This document shows, in pieces, positions 7,721-16,096 of a stretch of DNA of 64,000 nt. Positions within the stretch are counted from its first letter, which is position 1. Each line of letters starts with the position of its first letter. The DNA comes from Gemmobacter megaterium. Lineage in GTDB: Bacteria; Pseudomonadota; Alphaproteobacteria; Rhodobacterales; Rhodobacteraceae. The position numbers were made by a program, and so were the translations under genes. The notes below the pieces were generated by a model. The model had not been told where the DNA came from, searched no databases, and saw only the letters and a list, made by a program, of their open reading frames with translations. The stretch spans positions 62,001 to 126,000 of the forward strand of contig NZ_FTOT01000004.1 in the NCBI RefSeq assembly GCF_900156815.1, in the 5' to 3' direction.

Positions 7721-9067
7721 ATGGCAACCGAAATCCTGATGCCCGCGCTGTCTCCGACGATGGAGGAAGGGACACTCGCCAAATGGCTGGTGTCCGAGGG
7801 CGATACCGTCAAATCCGGCGACATCCTGGCCGAGATCGAAACCGACAAGGCCACGATGGAATTCGAGGCTGTCGATGAAGGCACCATCGGCAAGCTGCTG
7901 GTGGCCGAAGGCACCCAAGGCGTCAAGGTCAACACCCCGATCGCCACGCTGCTTGAAGATGGCGAAAGCGCCAGCGCGGCCCCTGCGCCCAAGGCCGCCG
8001 CTGCACCGGCGCCAACATCGGCACCGGCCAAACCCGAAGCTGCCGCCACACCGGCCACGACGGCAGCCCCGGCCGCCGCACCGGCCCCGGCCGCCACCGG
8101 CGGCAAACGCGTCTTTGCATCGCCCCTTGCGCGGCGCATCGCGGCGGAAAAGGGGATCGACCTGTCCGGCGTCGCCGGGTCCGGCCCCAATGGCCGCATC
8201 GTGCGCGCCGATGTCGAGGGGCTGAGCGCCACGCCTGCCCCGGCACCGGCGTCCGCTGCCGGGCCTGCTGCGACGCCGACCCCGGCCACCACCGCACAGG
8301 CCGCGCCTGCCCCGGCCAAGGCCACCGCATCCACAGGCCCAACCGCCGATCAGGTGGCCAGGATGCTGGACGGCCGCGCCTATGACGAGGTCACGCTTGA
8401 CGGAATGCGCCGCACCATTGCCGCGCGCCTGTCCGAGGCCAAGCAGACGATCCCGCATTTCTACCTGCGGCGCGGTGTGCGTCTGGATGCGCTGATGGCC
8501 TTCCGCGAACAGTTGAATGCCAGCGTGGCCAGCCGTGGGGTGAAGCTGTCGGTCAACGACTTCATCATCAAGGCCTGCGCGATGGCGCTGCAACAGGTGC
8601 CAGATGCCAACGCGGTATGGGCAGGCGACCGCATCTATCGGCTCAAGCCATCCGACGTCGCAGTGGCCGTGGCTGTCGAGGGCGGGCTGTTCACCCCTGT
8701 GATCAAGGATGCGCATCTGAAATCGCTGTCGGCCCTGTCCGCCGAAATGAAGGATCTGGCCGCCCGCGCGCGCACCAAGAAACTGGCGCCGCATGAATAT
8801 GTTGGCGGCTCGATGGCCATATCGAACCTGGGCATGTTCGGGATCGAGAATTTCGATGCCGTGATCAACCCGCCCCACGGCTCGATCCTGGCGGTGGGCG
8901 CCGGGCTGAAACAGCCCGTGGTCAAGGCCGATGGCAGTCTGGGCGTGGCCACCGTCATGTCGATGACGCTTTCGGTCGATCACCGGGTGATCGACGGCGC
9001 ATTGGGGGCCGAGTTCCTCAAGGCCGTTGTCGATCTGCTGGAAAGCCCGATGGCCATGCTGGCATGA
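7721..9067 (+). CDS. pdhC: Pyruvate dehydrogenase E2, dihydrolipoamide acetyltransferase
   Basis: The 448-aa core enzyme transfers the acetyl group from lipoamide to CoA. Domains in order: one lipoyl domain (1-78, Lys43), an Ala/Pro linker, the peripheral-subunit-binding domain (about 129-165, [20 protein letters not shown]), a second Ala/Pro linker, and the catalytic CAT domain from about 215 with the active-site DHRVIDG at Asp420-His421. It follows pdhB by 12 bp with AAGGAGAGGGGACC as ribosome-binding site. A strong hairpin terminator follows at 9075. Its E3 partner is not here; lpdA is at 52.9 kb. Confidence 0.97.
   Translation: MATEILMPALSPTMEEGTLAKWLVSEGDTVKSGDILAEIETDKATMEFEAVDEGTIGKLLVAEGTQGVKVNTPIATLLEDGESASAAPAPKAAAAPAPTSAPAKPEAAATPATTAAPAAAPAPAATGGKRVFASPLARRIAAEKGIDLSGVAGSGPNGRIVRADVEGLSATPAPAPASAAGPAATPTPATTAQAAPAPAKATASTGPTADQVARMLDGRAYDEVTLDGMRRTIAARLSEAKQTIPHFYLRRGVRLDALMAFREQLNASVASRGVKLSVNDFIIKACAMALQQVPDANAVWAGDRIYRLKPSDVAVAVAVEGGLFTPVIKDAHLKSLSALSAEMKDLAARARTKKLAPHEYVGGSMAISNLGMFGIENFDAVINPPHGSILAVGAGLKQPVVKADGSLGVATVMSMTLSVDHRVIDGALGAEFLKAVVDLLESPMAMLA
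7829..7923 (+). repeat. 95-bp direct repeat shared with pdhB (6425-6519)
   Basis: Second copy of the identical lipoyl-domain segment, in the same codon phase as the copy in pdhB. Confidence 0.85.
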
Positions 9068-9074
9068 TGACGGG

Positions 9075-9100
9075 GGGCGGGCAACCACTGCCCGCCCTTT
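9075..9100 (+). terminator. Rho-independent terminator of pdhABC
   Basis: GGGCGGGCA at 9075-9083 pairs with TGCCCGCCC at 9089-9097 across a 5-base loop and is followed by TTTCT. It begins 7 bp after the pdhC stop. Confidence 0.75.
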
Positions 9101-9126
9101 CTGCCGACATCAGCGGAGCGTTCAAG

Positions 9127-9603
9127 ATGCGCCTTGCCCTTGTACTGTCCTTGCTGCTGGCCGGTCTCGCCAGCACCGCGCCCGCCCTGGCGCAAGGCAC
9201 CTGTGCGGCAACACTCGCCACCAAGACCGAGGCTGAGGTTCTGGCTGCGGTCAATCGCCTGCGGGCCGGGGCCGGGATCCGCGCGTTGCAGGCCAACCGA
9301 CAGCTGGCGCTGGTTGCACAGGCACATGCCTGCGACAATGCCGCGCGCAGCAGTTACAGCCATACCGGGTCCGATGGCTCTGATCTGGCCCAGCGCCTTC
9401 GACGCGGGCAGTATGACTATCGGGACGCGGCAGAGAACACGGGCCTTGGCCATGCAACCGTTCAGGCCATGGTCGATTTCTGGGCACGTTCACCCGGCCA
9501 CAGGGCAAATCTGCTGAACCCGGCCCTGACCGAGGCCGGTCTTGGCCTGAGCCGCACGGCGAAGGGCCGCAATGTCTGGGTGCTGGTGCAAGGGCGCCGG
9601 TGA
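9127..9603 (+). CDS. Secreted CAP/SCP-domain protein (first of tandem pair)
   Basis: Starting from the ATG at 9127 (GGAG about 9 bases upstream) the 158-aa protein has a classical signal peptide, MRLALVLSLLLAGLASTAPALAQ, then a CAP domain. Visible CAP features are VNRLRAGAGIRAL, HACDNAARSSYSHTGSDG, AAENTGLGHATVQAMVDFW and SPGHRANLLNPALTEAGLGL. CAP proteins are extracellular or periplasmic; bacterial members have varied, mostly unknown roles. An in-frame ATG at 9064 would add 21 residues in front of the signal sequence and is unlikely. The next gene is a close paralogue, so the two arose by tandem duplication. Confidence 0.85.
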   Translation: MRLALVLSLLLAGLASTAPALAQGTCAATLATKTEAEVLAAVNRLRAGAGIRALQANRQLALVAQAHACDNAARSSYSHTGSDGSDLAQRLRRGQYDYRDAAENTGLGHATVQAMVDFWARSPGHRANLLNPALTEAGLGLSRTAKGRNVWVLVQGRR

Positions 9604-9681
9604 CACGAAACGCCGCCATCGCGTCGAAATTTGGCCCCAATACCTGCTTAGCGGTGCAGGGTACCGTCGAAGGAGGTTGGA

Positions 9682-10200
9682 GTGCACCGCCCGAGTCTTG
9701 TCGTGTTCCTGGCCTTGCTGACAGGTTGCGTCAGCGTGACCAGCACCTCTGCGCCGCGCCCCTCCGTTCTGGCCATGGCGCCTGCATATATCTGCGCCGC
9801 CGATCCGGCCCTTGTGCAGGAACAGGCGGCCTTGCTGGCCGAAATCAACCGTGCACGCGCCGATGCGGGCCTGCGTCCGGTGCGCCCGGATGCCCGGCTG
9901 GCCGCCGCCGCCCATTCCCACGCCTGCGACAATGCGCAGCGGGCCTTTCTGGGGCATCAAGGGTCTGACGGGTCGCGCCCCGGCATCCGCGCCTTGCGGG
10001 CCGGGTATGATTACCGGATGGTGGCCGAGAATCTGGGGCTTGGCTTTCACAGCGCCCCACAGGCGATGTTCTACTGGATGCGCTCGCCGGGCCATCGCAA
10101 GAACGTCCTGGCTGCCGACGCGACCGAAGCCGCGCTTGGCCTGACCACGACCTCTGCCGGGCAGTTGACCTGGGTGCTGATGATGGGCACCCCACGCTAG
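9682..10200 (+). CDS. CAP/SCP-domain lipoprotein (second of tandem pair)
   Basis: The 172-aa product starts at GTG 9682, strongly supported by AAGGAGGTTGG immediately upstream. MHRPSLVVFLALLTGC is a lipoprotein signal with Cys16 as lipidation site. The mature CAP domain has INRARADAGLRPVRPD, HSHACDNAQRAFLGHQGSDG, VAENLGLGFHSAPQAMFYWM and SPGHRKNVLAADATEAALGL, closely parallel to the gene upstream. The stop codon TAG abuts the stop of the convergent amidase gene (sequence CTAGCTAG), so the two genes share no spacer. Confidence 0.85.
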   Translation: MHRPSLVVFLALLTGCVSVTSTSAPRPSVLAMAPAYICAADPALVQEQAALLAEINRARADAGLRPVRPDARLAAAAHSHACDNAQRAFLGHQGSDGSRPGIRALRAGYDYRMVAENLGLGFHSAPQAMFYWMRSPGHRKNVLAADATEAALGLTTTSAGQLTWVLMMGTPR

Positions 10201-10854
10201 CTAGGGCGCAAAGCGCCGCGCCAGATCCAGCGCCATGGCGGCGTCCCTGGCATCCGTCGGCCCCTTGGCCCATGGCCGGAACCGCAGACGAAACGCCGAA
10301 AGCCGCAGTTCAGGGGACACTGCGGCCGGATAGCCAAAGGCCCGCGCCGCCGCATCAAAGGCGGCAGGCGGTGCCGCGCCGCCCTCGTCGGGCCAAACCG
10401 AAAGCCCCGCGCGTGCCAGCCTGCGCCAGTCGAAACGCGCGCCCGGATCCGCCTTGCGCCCCGGCGCCATGTCGGAATGGCCGATCACGCCCTGGGGCGG
10501 AATGCGCCAGCGCGCCAGGATCCCGCGCAAAAGCTGCTCCAGCGCGAGAACCTGTGGTTCGGGAAAGGGGTGGTCGCCTCGGTTGGCCAGTTCGATACCG
10601 ATCGAGCGCGAATTGATGTCGCCCTGCCCGCCCCATTCCCCGGCCCCGGCGTGCCAGGCGCGCTTGGTCTCGGGCACCAGCGCATCGACTGCGCCGGTCT
10701 CAGAGATCAACCAATGCGCAGAAACCTCGGAGGCGGGGTCGCACAGCCGATCCCGTGCAGCCGCACAGCTTTCCATGGCGGTGTAGTGCACGACCACAAG
10801 CGACGGGCGCAGGCCGTCCCGCCGTTCGCCGAAATTCGGCGAAGGCGCGGCCAC
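10201..10854 (-). CDS. N-acetylmuramoyl-L-alanine amidase (AmiD/AmpD type)
   Basis: The 217-aa protein is a type 2 amidase that cleaves the bond between N-acetylmuramic acid and the stem peptide. Zinc-binding and catalytic segments are visible: VVVHYTAME (first His), WHAGAGEWGG, NSRSIGIELANRGD (Glu) and VIGHSDMAPGRKADPG (His, Asp). No clear signal peptide is visible, so it may act in the cytoplasm in cell-wall recycling. It begins with GTG at 10854, directly adjacent to the TAG of the upstream lipoprotein gene, which indicates translational coupling. Confidence 0.9.
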   Translation of the reverse strand: MAAPSPNFGERRDGLRPSLVVVHYTAMESCAAARDRLCDPASEVSAHWLISETGAVDALVPETKRAWHAGAGEWGGQGDINSRSIGIELANRGDHPFPEPQVLALEQLLRGILARWRIPPQGVIGHSDMAPGRKADPGARFDWRRLARAGLSVWPDEGGAAPPAAFDAAARAFGYPAAVSPELRLSAFRLRFRPWAKGPTDARDAAMALDLARRFAP

Positions 10855-11571
10855 CTAGTTCAGACCGGCCCGGAAGGGGCGCGGATCCCAGCCACATGCA
10901 AAACCGTCCCCGTCGGGATCTACGCCCATCGGATCACGCTGGGGGCCGCCGCGACGCAGGAATTCGATCTGGGCCAGGTCGGCCGAGGAAAACGGTGCAC
11001 AGGCCTGTTCATAGCTGCGGAACCGGATGCCCGACCGGCTGTACATCTTGGTTCCCGGTGCATGGCTGGTCGATGTGGCGAACTGCGCGATATTCGGACC
11101 GACATCCCCGCTGCGCTGCGGCAGCGCCGTGGGCTGCACGACCACATACTGCTCGCGCTGACGGCGCAGGCGCTCGGCATCGGATTCGATGGTCTCGCGC
11201 GAGGCGACGGCGGAAAACTCCTGCTCGTCGGAAATCCCGGAACGGGCCATCTCGCCCCCTTCGGTCCGGATACCGGCCGGTGCATCGCCACGCGGCCGCG
11301 CCCCCTCGGGCAGGGCCGAGGCGGTTGCCAGCGGTGTGGTTGCCAGTGGCGTGGTCGGCAAGGTGCCGCCGATAGGGCTGGCAGAGACGGACTCGGTGCT
11401 GATCGCGGGGCCGCTGACCATGGGCTGCCCACCATCGGCCAGTTGCGCGTCACGGCGGCGCATGTAGTCGGAATAGCTTTCAAACCCGACCCCACGCGCG
11501 GAATCGGGCACCTCGGGCTGGCAGGCGGCCAGCGCGGTCAGACAAACAGCAGTCAGGGCAAGGCGGTGCAT
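10855..11571 (-). CDS. Lipoprotein with C-terminal Excalibur calcium-binding domain
   Basis: From the ATG at 11571 the 238-aa protein starts MHRLALTAVCLTALAACQ, a lipoprotein signal with Cys17. The middle 150 residues are low-complexity (Thr, Ala, Pro, Arg, Gln) and probably unstructured. The C-terminal 50 residues carry the Excalibur pattern: FRSYEQACAPFSSADLA and then VDPDGDGFACGWDP, an EF-hand-like D-x-D-x-D-G loop between two Cys. Excalibur domains are extracellular and bind Ca2+. It is coupled to the amidase gene downstream, suggesting a role at the cell wall. Confidence 0.8.
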   Translation of the reverse strand: MHRLALTAVCLTALAACQPEVPDSARGVGFESYSDYMRRRDAQLADGGQPMVSGPAISTESVSASPIGGTLPTTPLATTPLATASALPEGARPRGDAPAGIRTEGGEMARSGISDEQEFSAVASRETIESDAERLRRQREQYVVVQPTALPQRSGDVGPNIAQFATSTSHAPGTKMYSRSGIRFRSYEQACAPFSSADLAQIEFLRRGGPQRDPMGVDPDGDGFACGWDPRPFRAGLN

Positions 11572-11603
11572 TCGGGCCTCGGAAGTTCGTTCAACGGCGG
11601 CCC

Positions 11604-13082
11604 TTACCACCATTTTTCCGGTTTGGCCACAAAGCCTGCCGCACGTTCCAGCACATGGGCGTGATTGAGCAACCCTGCCTCGTCCCAGGGGCGTCCGATC
11701 AGTTGCAGGCCCAACGGCAACCCCTTGGCATCCAGCCCGACCGGAACCGAGATTCCGGGCAGACCGGCCAGGTTCACCGTAACCGTGAACACGTCGTTGA
11801 GATACATCTCAACCGGATCGGCATTGGCCATCTCGCCCAGGCCAAAGGCCGACGACGGGGTGGCCGGGGTCAGGATTGCATCGACGCCAGCCTCGAACAC
11901 CTGTTCGAAATCGCGCTTGATCAACGCGCGCACCTTGCGGGCACGGTTGTAATAGGCGTCATAGAACCCCGCCGACAGCACATAGGTGCCGACCATCACG
12001 CGGCGCTGCACCTCGGCGCCAAAGCCTTCGGCGCGGGTTTTTTCGTACATGTCAACGATACCGTCGCCCTGCGCCAGCTTGGCCCGATGGCCATAGCGCA
12101 CACCGTCATAGCGCGCGAGGTTGCTGGAGGCTTCGGCCGGCGCGATGACGTAATAGGCGGGCAGCGCGTATTTCGTATGCGGCAGGCTGATATCCACAAT
12201 CTCGGCGCCCGCGTCCCTGAGCATCGCGGTGCCGTCGTTCCACAGCTTCTCGATCTCGGCAGGCATTCCGTCCATGCGGTATTCGCGCGGGATACCGATC
12301 TTCTTGCCGCGGATATCCCCGGTCAGCGCAGCCTCGAAATCCGGCACCGGAATGTCGGCGCTGGTCGAATCCTTCATGTCGTGGCCTGCCATGGCGCCCA
12401 GCATGATCGCGGCATCGCGCACCGTCTTGGTCATCGGCCCAGCCTGATCGAGGCTGGAGGCAAAGGCGACAATGCCCCAGCGGCTGACACGCCCATAGGT
12501 CGGCTTGATCCCCACGATGCCGGTAAAGGCCGCAGGTTGACGGATGGACCCGCCGGTATCGGTGCCCGTGGCGGCAAGGCACAGGTCCGCCGCCACCGCG
12601 CTGGCCGACCCGCCCGATGACCCGCCAGGGGTCAACAGCCGGTCATCCACCTTCCAGGGGTTGACCGCATTGCCATAGCACGAGGATTCGTTCGAGCTAC
12701 CCATGGCGAATTCATCCATGTTCAGCTTGCCCAGCATCACCGCACCCGAGGCGAACAGCTTGGCCGTGACGGTCGATTCATATTCCGGCTTGAACCCGCA
12801 CAGAATGTTCGACGCGGCCTGCGAGGGCACGCCCTTGGTGCAGAACAGATCCTTGATGCCCAACGGAATGCCGCACATTGCCGGGGCATCGTCCGCCTTC
12901 AGCCGCGCATCCGCCGCCCGAGCCTGTTGCAACGCCAGATCGGGGGTCTTGTGCACATAGGCCCCCAGCGCATCGCCCGCATCCATCGCGGTCATGCAGG
13001 CCATGGTCAGGTCTTCGGCAGTGAAGTCACCCTTGCGCAGCGCGTCGCGGGCTTCGGCAATGGTCAGGCTGTTCAGGGTCAT
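11604..13082 (-). CDS. gatA: Asp-tRNA(Asn)/Glu-tRNA(Gln) amidotransferase subunit A
   Basis: The 492-aa amidase subunit of GatCAB releases ammonia from glutamine to convert misacylated Glu-tRNA(Gln) or Asp-tRNA(Asn). The Ser-cisSer-Lys triad is present: Lys in [11 protein letters not shown], cis-Ser in [16 protein letters not shown] and the nucleophile in [15 protein letters not shown]. The start at 13082 is chosen because ATGA overlaps the gatC stop and the resulting N-terminus [15 protein letters not shown] matches the family; longer in-frame versions run through gatC in the wrong frame. GatB is not in this window. Confidence 0.97.
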   Translation of the reverse strand: MTLNSLTIAEARDALRKGDFTAEDLTMACMTAMDAGDALGAYVHKTPDLALQQARAADARLKADDAPAMCGIPLGIKDLFCTKGVPSQAASNILCGFKPEYESTVTAKLFASGAVMLGKLNMDEFAMGSSNESSCYGNAVNPWKVDDRLLTPGGSSGGSASAVAADLCLAATGTDTGGSIRQPAAFTGIVGIKPTYGRVSRWGIVAFASSLDQAGPMTKTVRDAAIMLGAMAGHDMKDSTSADIPVPDFEAALTGDIRGKKIGIPREYRMDGMPAEIEKLWNDGTAMLRDAGAEIVDISLPHTKYALPAYYVIAPAEASSNLARYDGVRYGHRAKLAQGDGIVDMYEKTRAEGFGAEVQRRVMVGTYVLSAGFYDAYYNRARKVRALIKRDFEQVFEAGVDAILTPATPSSAFGLGEMANADPVEMYLNDVFTVTVNLAGLPGISVPVGLDAKGLPLGLQLIGRPWDEAGLLNHAHVLERAAGFVAKPEKWW

Positions 13083-13369
13083 TCCACCACCTTCGGCACG
13101 GCGAAAAAGCCCTCGCGGGCATCGGGAGCGTTCTTCAGAACCTTGTCGGGATAGCCCCCGTCCGTCACCTCGTCGACGCGGCGTTTCAGCCGCATCGGCG
13201 TGACCGATGTCATGGGCTCGATGCCGTCCACATCCACTTCGTTCAGCTGTTCCATGAAGGTCAGGATACCCGACAGCTGCTCGGCCAGTTGCGGCAACTG
13301 GTCTTCGGCCACGCGGATGCGGGCAAGATGGGCCACCTTGCGGGCGGTGGAAATGTCGATGGTGGACAT
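13079..13369 (-). CDS. gatC: Asp/Glu-tRNA amidotransferase subunit C
   Basis: This 96-aa subunit wraps around GatA and stabilises GatCAB. It begins [18 protein letters not shown], and the LARIRV and [10 protein letters not shown] segments are typical. CGGAGGCACC upstream of the ATG at 13369 supports this start over an upstream in-frame ATG at 13426. It overlaps gatA by 4 bp (ATGA), so the two are translationally coupled. Confidence 0.95.
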   Translation of the reverse strand: MSTIDISTARKVAHLARIRVAEDQLPQLAEQLSGILTFMEQLNEVDVDGIEPMTSVTPMRLKRRVDEVTDGGYPDKVLKNAPDAREGFFAVPKVVE

Positions 13370-13436
13370 GGGTGCCTCCGTCTGTCGGGTTCCGTTTAGC
13401 GGCGCGGCCGCAAGGGTGCAAGGCACGAGGAGCGGG

Positions 13437-14096
13437 CTATGCCCCCCGCCTGGCCATATGGCGGCGCCAGACCTCGATCATCCAGCCCAGCATGACCGCA
13501 TTCAGGATATGCCACAGGAAATGCGTGCCCAGCGGCAGCACCCCGCAGACCGGCATGTCCAGCGTGCGAAAGGTCAGCGAGACGACCAGAAGTGCCGCGC
13601 CAAGCGTCAGCCCGCGTGCCGTTTCGGGCGCCCGCCGCCGCAGTACCCAGGCATAGGCCGCGATCAGCACAGGCACAGGCGCATAGCCCGCCGATGACCC
13701 AAGCCCCGGAATCATGGAAAACAGCGGCACTGTCAGCGCGGCATAGGGCACAAAGGCCACCGTCACCACCCCCGCCACCCAAGGCCGGGCCCCAAGGTAA
13801 TCCCGCGTCGCGGCAAAGACATACAGCAGGATAAACCCCAGGATCGGCAGCACATCCATCAGCCCGGTCAGTCGGTTGGCATGGGTATGGAACAACCACG
13901 ACCCCACCCCGATCACCGCCAGAGTGACCGCCATCGCCTGCCCGGTCGGGCGCCCCGCCACCCGTGGCCAGACGATCGCCGCTGCCACGATGAAGGCCAG
14001 ATTGGTCAGCGCATTCACCGGCTCGGACCAATATTCCGGCCCCGTCCGTTCACAATAGCTGTTCACCGGCGCCAGCCAGCCCGTCGCGTTTGTCAT
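13437..14096 (-). CDS. Ceramidase-like (CREST superfamily) membrane protein
   Basis: The 219-aa protein has about seven hydrophobic segments. The conserved residues of the alkaline-ceramidase family are recognisable: CERTGPEYWSEPVNALTNLA near residues 15-34, GSWLFHTHANRLTGLMDVLP in the second to third helices, and a C-terminal LGTHFLWHILNA with two His. These His, Ser and Asp residues bind the catalytic zinc in eukaryotic ceramidases. A hydrolase acting on sphingolipid-like or other amide lipids in the inner membrane is plausible; the substrate is unknown. It is divergent from the UPF0173 gene. Confidence 0.75.
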   Translation of the reverse strand: MTNATGWLAPVNSYCERTGPEYWSEPVNALTNLAFIVAAAIVWPRVAGRPTGQAMAVTLAVIGVGSWLFHTHANRLTGLMDVLPILGFILLYVFAATRDYLGARPWVAGVVTVAFVPYAALTVPLFSMIPGLGSSAGYAPVPVLIAAYAWVLRRRAPETARGLTLGAALLVVSLTFRTLDMPVCGVLPLGTHFLWHILNAVMLGWMIEVWRRHMARRGA

Positions 14097-14249
14097 GGAA
14101 ACTCCGTGATTGCCTGCGTAAGGTGGCGCACCTGCGCGGTTCGCTCAAGCCCCGGCCCCCGTTTTTGGCACGGACGGGTGAACCGGGCCGCGTCCCCCGG
14201 CGTACTTCCCGGCAGACGCCCGCCCCCGCGCGCCAGACTGAAAGGACAC

Positions 14250-14945
14250 ATGATGAAGATCACCTGGCTTGGCCACTCCGGCTTTCGCATCGAGATTGGC
14301 GACCAATGCCTTCTGGTTGACCCCTGGCTGACCAATCCGATGTTTCCCGCCGACGAACGGTCCAATGCGATCGCCGGTGCAACAGCCGTTCTGGTCAGCC
14401 ATGGTCATGGCGACCACATCTCGGACGCGCCGGGCATTGCAAAGGATCGGGGAATCCCGCTGGTCGGCAAATACGACCTGACCACCTGGGTCGAAGCGCG
14501 CGACGGGTGCAAGACCATCGGCTTCAACAATGGCGGCACGATCAAGCTTGGCGATGTGAACGTGACGATGGTTGCCGCCTCGCATTCCTCGTCGTTCTCG
14601 GGCGAACAGGGGCCGATCTATCTTGGGGCGGAAAACGGCTATATGATCGAACATGCCGGGCGCACGATCTATTTCTCGGGCGATACCGACGTGATGGCCG
14701 ACATGGGCGTGTTCAATGACCTGCACGCGCCGGAAATCGGCATCCTGTCAGCAGGTGGCCATTTCACCATGGACATGAAGCGCGCAGCCTATGCGGCGCG
14801 CAAGTTCTTCAACTTCCAGACCATCATTCCGTGCCACTACCGCACCTTCCCGCTGCTCGAACAATCGGCAGATGCCCTCAAGGCAGGGGTGGCGCCCGGC
14901 GTGCGGGTGATAGAGCCGCAGGTCATGCAGCCGATCGTCCTGTGA
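14250..14945 (+). CDS. UPF0173 metal-dependent hydrolase (metallo-beta-lactamase fold)
   Basis: The 231-aa protein shows the MBL-fold signature SHGHGDHISDAPGIA near residues 51-65, with the first metal ligands in H-x-H-x-D-H, and later His/Asp ligands in ILSAGGHFTMDMKRAAYA and IIPCHYRTFPLL. The N-terminal ITWLGHSGFRIEI is the hallmark of the UlaG-like UPF0173 group. Function is unknown for most members, though some act on phosphoesters or lactones. AAAGGACAC upstream supports the start at 14250; a second ATG follows immediately. Confidence 0.88.
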   Translation: MMKITWLGHSGFRIEIGDQCLLVDPWLTNPMFPADERSNAIAGATAVLVSHGHGDHISDAPGIAKDRGIPLVGKYDLTTWVEARDGCKTIGFNNGGTIKLGDVNVTMVAASHSSSFSGEQGPIYLGAENGYMIEHAGRTIYFSGDTDVMADMGVFNDLHAPEIGILSAGGHFTMDMKRAAYAARKFFNFQTIIPCHYRTFPLLEQSADALKAGVAPGVRVIEPQVMQPIVL

Positions 14946-14949
14946 CCCC

Positions 14950-14982
14950 GCAGCGGGGCAGGCCAGCCGCCTGCCCCGCTGC
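14950..14982. terminator. 14-bp perfect hairpin between convergent genes
   Basis: GCAGCGGGGCAGGC at 14950-14963 pairs with its complement at 14969-14982 around a 5-base loop. It occupies most of the gap between the UPF0173 stop and the stop of the DsrE-like gene. There is no T-tract, so it may act as a bidirectional RNA 3'-end barrier rather than a classical terminator. Confidence 0.6.
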
Positions 14983-14987
14983 CCGGA

Positions 14988-15428
14988 TCACGGCCTCAGA
15001 TAGGCATAGCCTTCGTATTGCAACTCCATCAGCCGCACCGCGCCCGATGGCACGGTCTCGGCCTCGTCCAGCAGCGGAACATCCTTTTGTGTGCGTTGCC
15101 GGATGGATTCCACCGTATTCAGACAAGCGGAAAACCTGATCGTCTCATGCTGCATCGACAGATCGACGATCCGCGATGCCACCGGCGAAATATCCTTGCG
15201 CAGCATTGTCAGACCCGGCCCATAGGTCACGATCTCGACCGTCGCGGTCTGCCCAAGCGCCTGATAGTGGCTGATGATGTTCACGGCATTGTTCAGCGCC
15301 ATGTTCATGGTCGCCTGATCATCCTGATCGACATGGATGGCCACTTTCGGCCCTGCCCCGTCGGCCAGCGCCATGCTGCCAGCCACAAGCGCCGCCACCG
15401 CCCCGGCAATGAATGTCCTGCGGATCAT
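14988..15428 (-). CDS. Exported DsrE-like protein
   Basis: The 146-aa protein begins MIRRTFIAGAVAALVAGSMA with cleavage expected after ALA; the twin Arg followed by T-F is compatible with a Tat signal. The mature part has KVAIHVDQDDQATMNMALNN, EIVTYGPGLTMLRKD and FSACLNTVE, the alpha/beta pattern and central Cys of periplasmic DsrE/DsrF-like proteins. Relatives handle persulfide sulfur or respond to nitric oxide, but the role here is unknown. GGGGAGGTTCGT precedes the ATG at 15428. A 10-bp inverted repeat lies in its leader. Confidence 0.7.
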   Translation of the reverse strand: MIRRTFIAGAVAALVAGSMALADGAGPKVAIHVDQDDQATMNMALNNAVNIISHYQALGQTATVEIVTYGPGLTMLRKDISPVASRIVDLSMQHETIRFSACLNTVESIRQRTQKDVPLLDEAETVPSGAVRLMELQYEGYAYLRP

Positions 15429-15461
15429 ACGAACCTCCCCTTTCGTATAAACATATGAATA

Positions 15462-15495
15462 TTGCCAGATGATCCTGCCGCCACGCATCTGGCAA
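15462..15495. promoter_or_regulatory. 10-bp inverted repeat between tadA and the DsrE-like gene
   Basis: TTGCCAGATG at 15462-15471 and CATCTGGCAA at 15486-15495 are perfect complements separated by 14 bp. On the minus strand an AT-rich TATTCATATGTTTATACG follows. It could be the tadA transcript terminator or an operator for the DsrE-like gene. Confidence 0.45.
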
Positions 15496-15503
15496 CGATT
15501 CGC

Positions 15504-15956
15504 TCACCGGCGGCCGGAAAAGAACCCGGTCAACAGCGCCGCCGCCTCGGCAGCGCCGATACCATCGTAGACCTCGGGAACATGATGGCACTGGGGATGC
15601 GCAAAGACGCGCGGCCCCTGGGCGACCCCGCCGGATTTCGGATCGGCCGCGCCATAGTACAACCGCGCGATCCGCGCGGCCGAAATCGCACCGGCACACA
15701 TCGGACACGGCTCCAGCGTCACGTACAGGTCATGGCCCGGCAACCGCTCGCCCCCCGCCACGGCACAGGCGGCGCGGATGGCCAGCACTTCGGCATGGGC
15801 CGTGGGGTCGTTCAACTCTCGCGTGCGGTTGCCCGCTTGCGCCACCACCTGTCCGCCCGGCGCCACCACCACGGCGCCCACCGGCACCTCGCCCCGCAGG
15901 GCCGCCGCGCGCGCCTCTGCCAAGGCCAGATCCATGTAGCTGCGAAAGGGGCTCAT
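15504..15956 (-). CDS. tadA: tRNA-specific adenosine deaminase
   Basis: This 150-aa zinc enzyme deaminates A34 of tRNA-Arg(ACG) to inosine. The cytidine-deaminase-fold motifs are intact: HAEVLAIRAA (His zinc ligand and proton-shuttling Glu) and PCPMCAGAI (two Cys ligands). The C-terminal VYDGIGAAEAAALLTGFF is as expected for bacterial TadA. The distance and the inverted repeat at 15462-15495 separate it from the gene downstream. Confidence 0.95.
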   Translation of the reverse strand: MSPFRSYMDLALAEARAAALRGEVPVGAVVVAPGGQVVAQAGNRTRELNDPTAHAEVLAIRAACAVAGGERLPGHDLYVTLEPCPMCAGAISAARIARLYYGAADPKSGGVAQGPRVFAHPQCHHVPEVYDGIGAAEAAALLTGFFSGRR

Positions 15957-16011
15957 GCCGGAGTTCTGCCCCGGCGCCGATCAAAGGACAAGCCGCCTTG
16001 CCCCTTCGGCC

Positions 16012-16060
16012 TGATACAAATATCCTCGGGGGTCCGGGGGCAGAGCGCCGCCGGGGTATC
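16012..16060. repeat. Dispersed intergenic repeat, copy 2
   Basis: ACAAATATCCTCGGGGGTCC followed by more G-rich sequence lies in the divergent gap between tadA and the pseudouridine synthase gene. It aligns with the copy at 44056-44104 (AAATACCCTCCGGGGGTGCG). Confidence 0.5.
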
Positions 16061-16096
16061 CAGTCCCGCGCCACGCCGGGCGTAGCAGAGCCCGCC

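Noticed and set aside
5282-9088. An uninterrupted minus-strand frame of about 1268 codons antisense to pdhABC
   Set aside because: It mirrors the codon bias of the real genes in a GC-rich genome, is His/Gly/Arg-rich without domains, and pdhABC is certain.
11604-13421. Extended gatA starting upstream of 13082
   Set aside because: The extension runs through gatC in another frame; ATGA coupling and family N-terminus fix the start at 13082.
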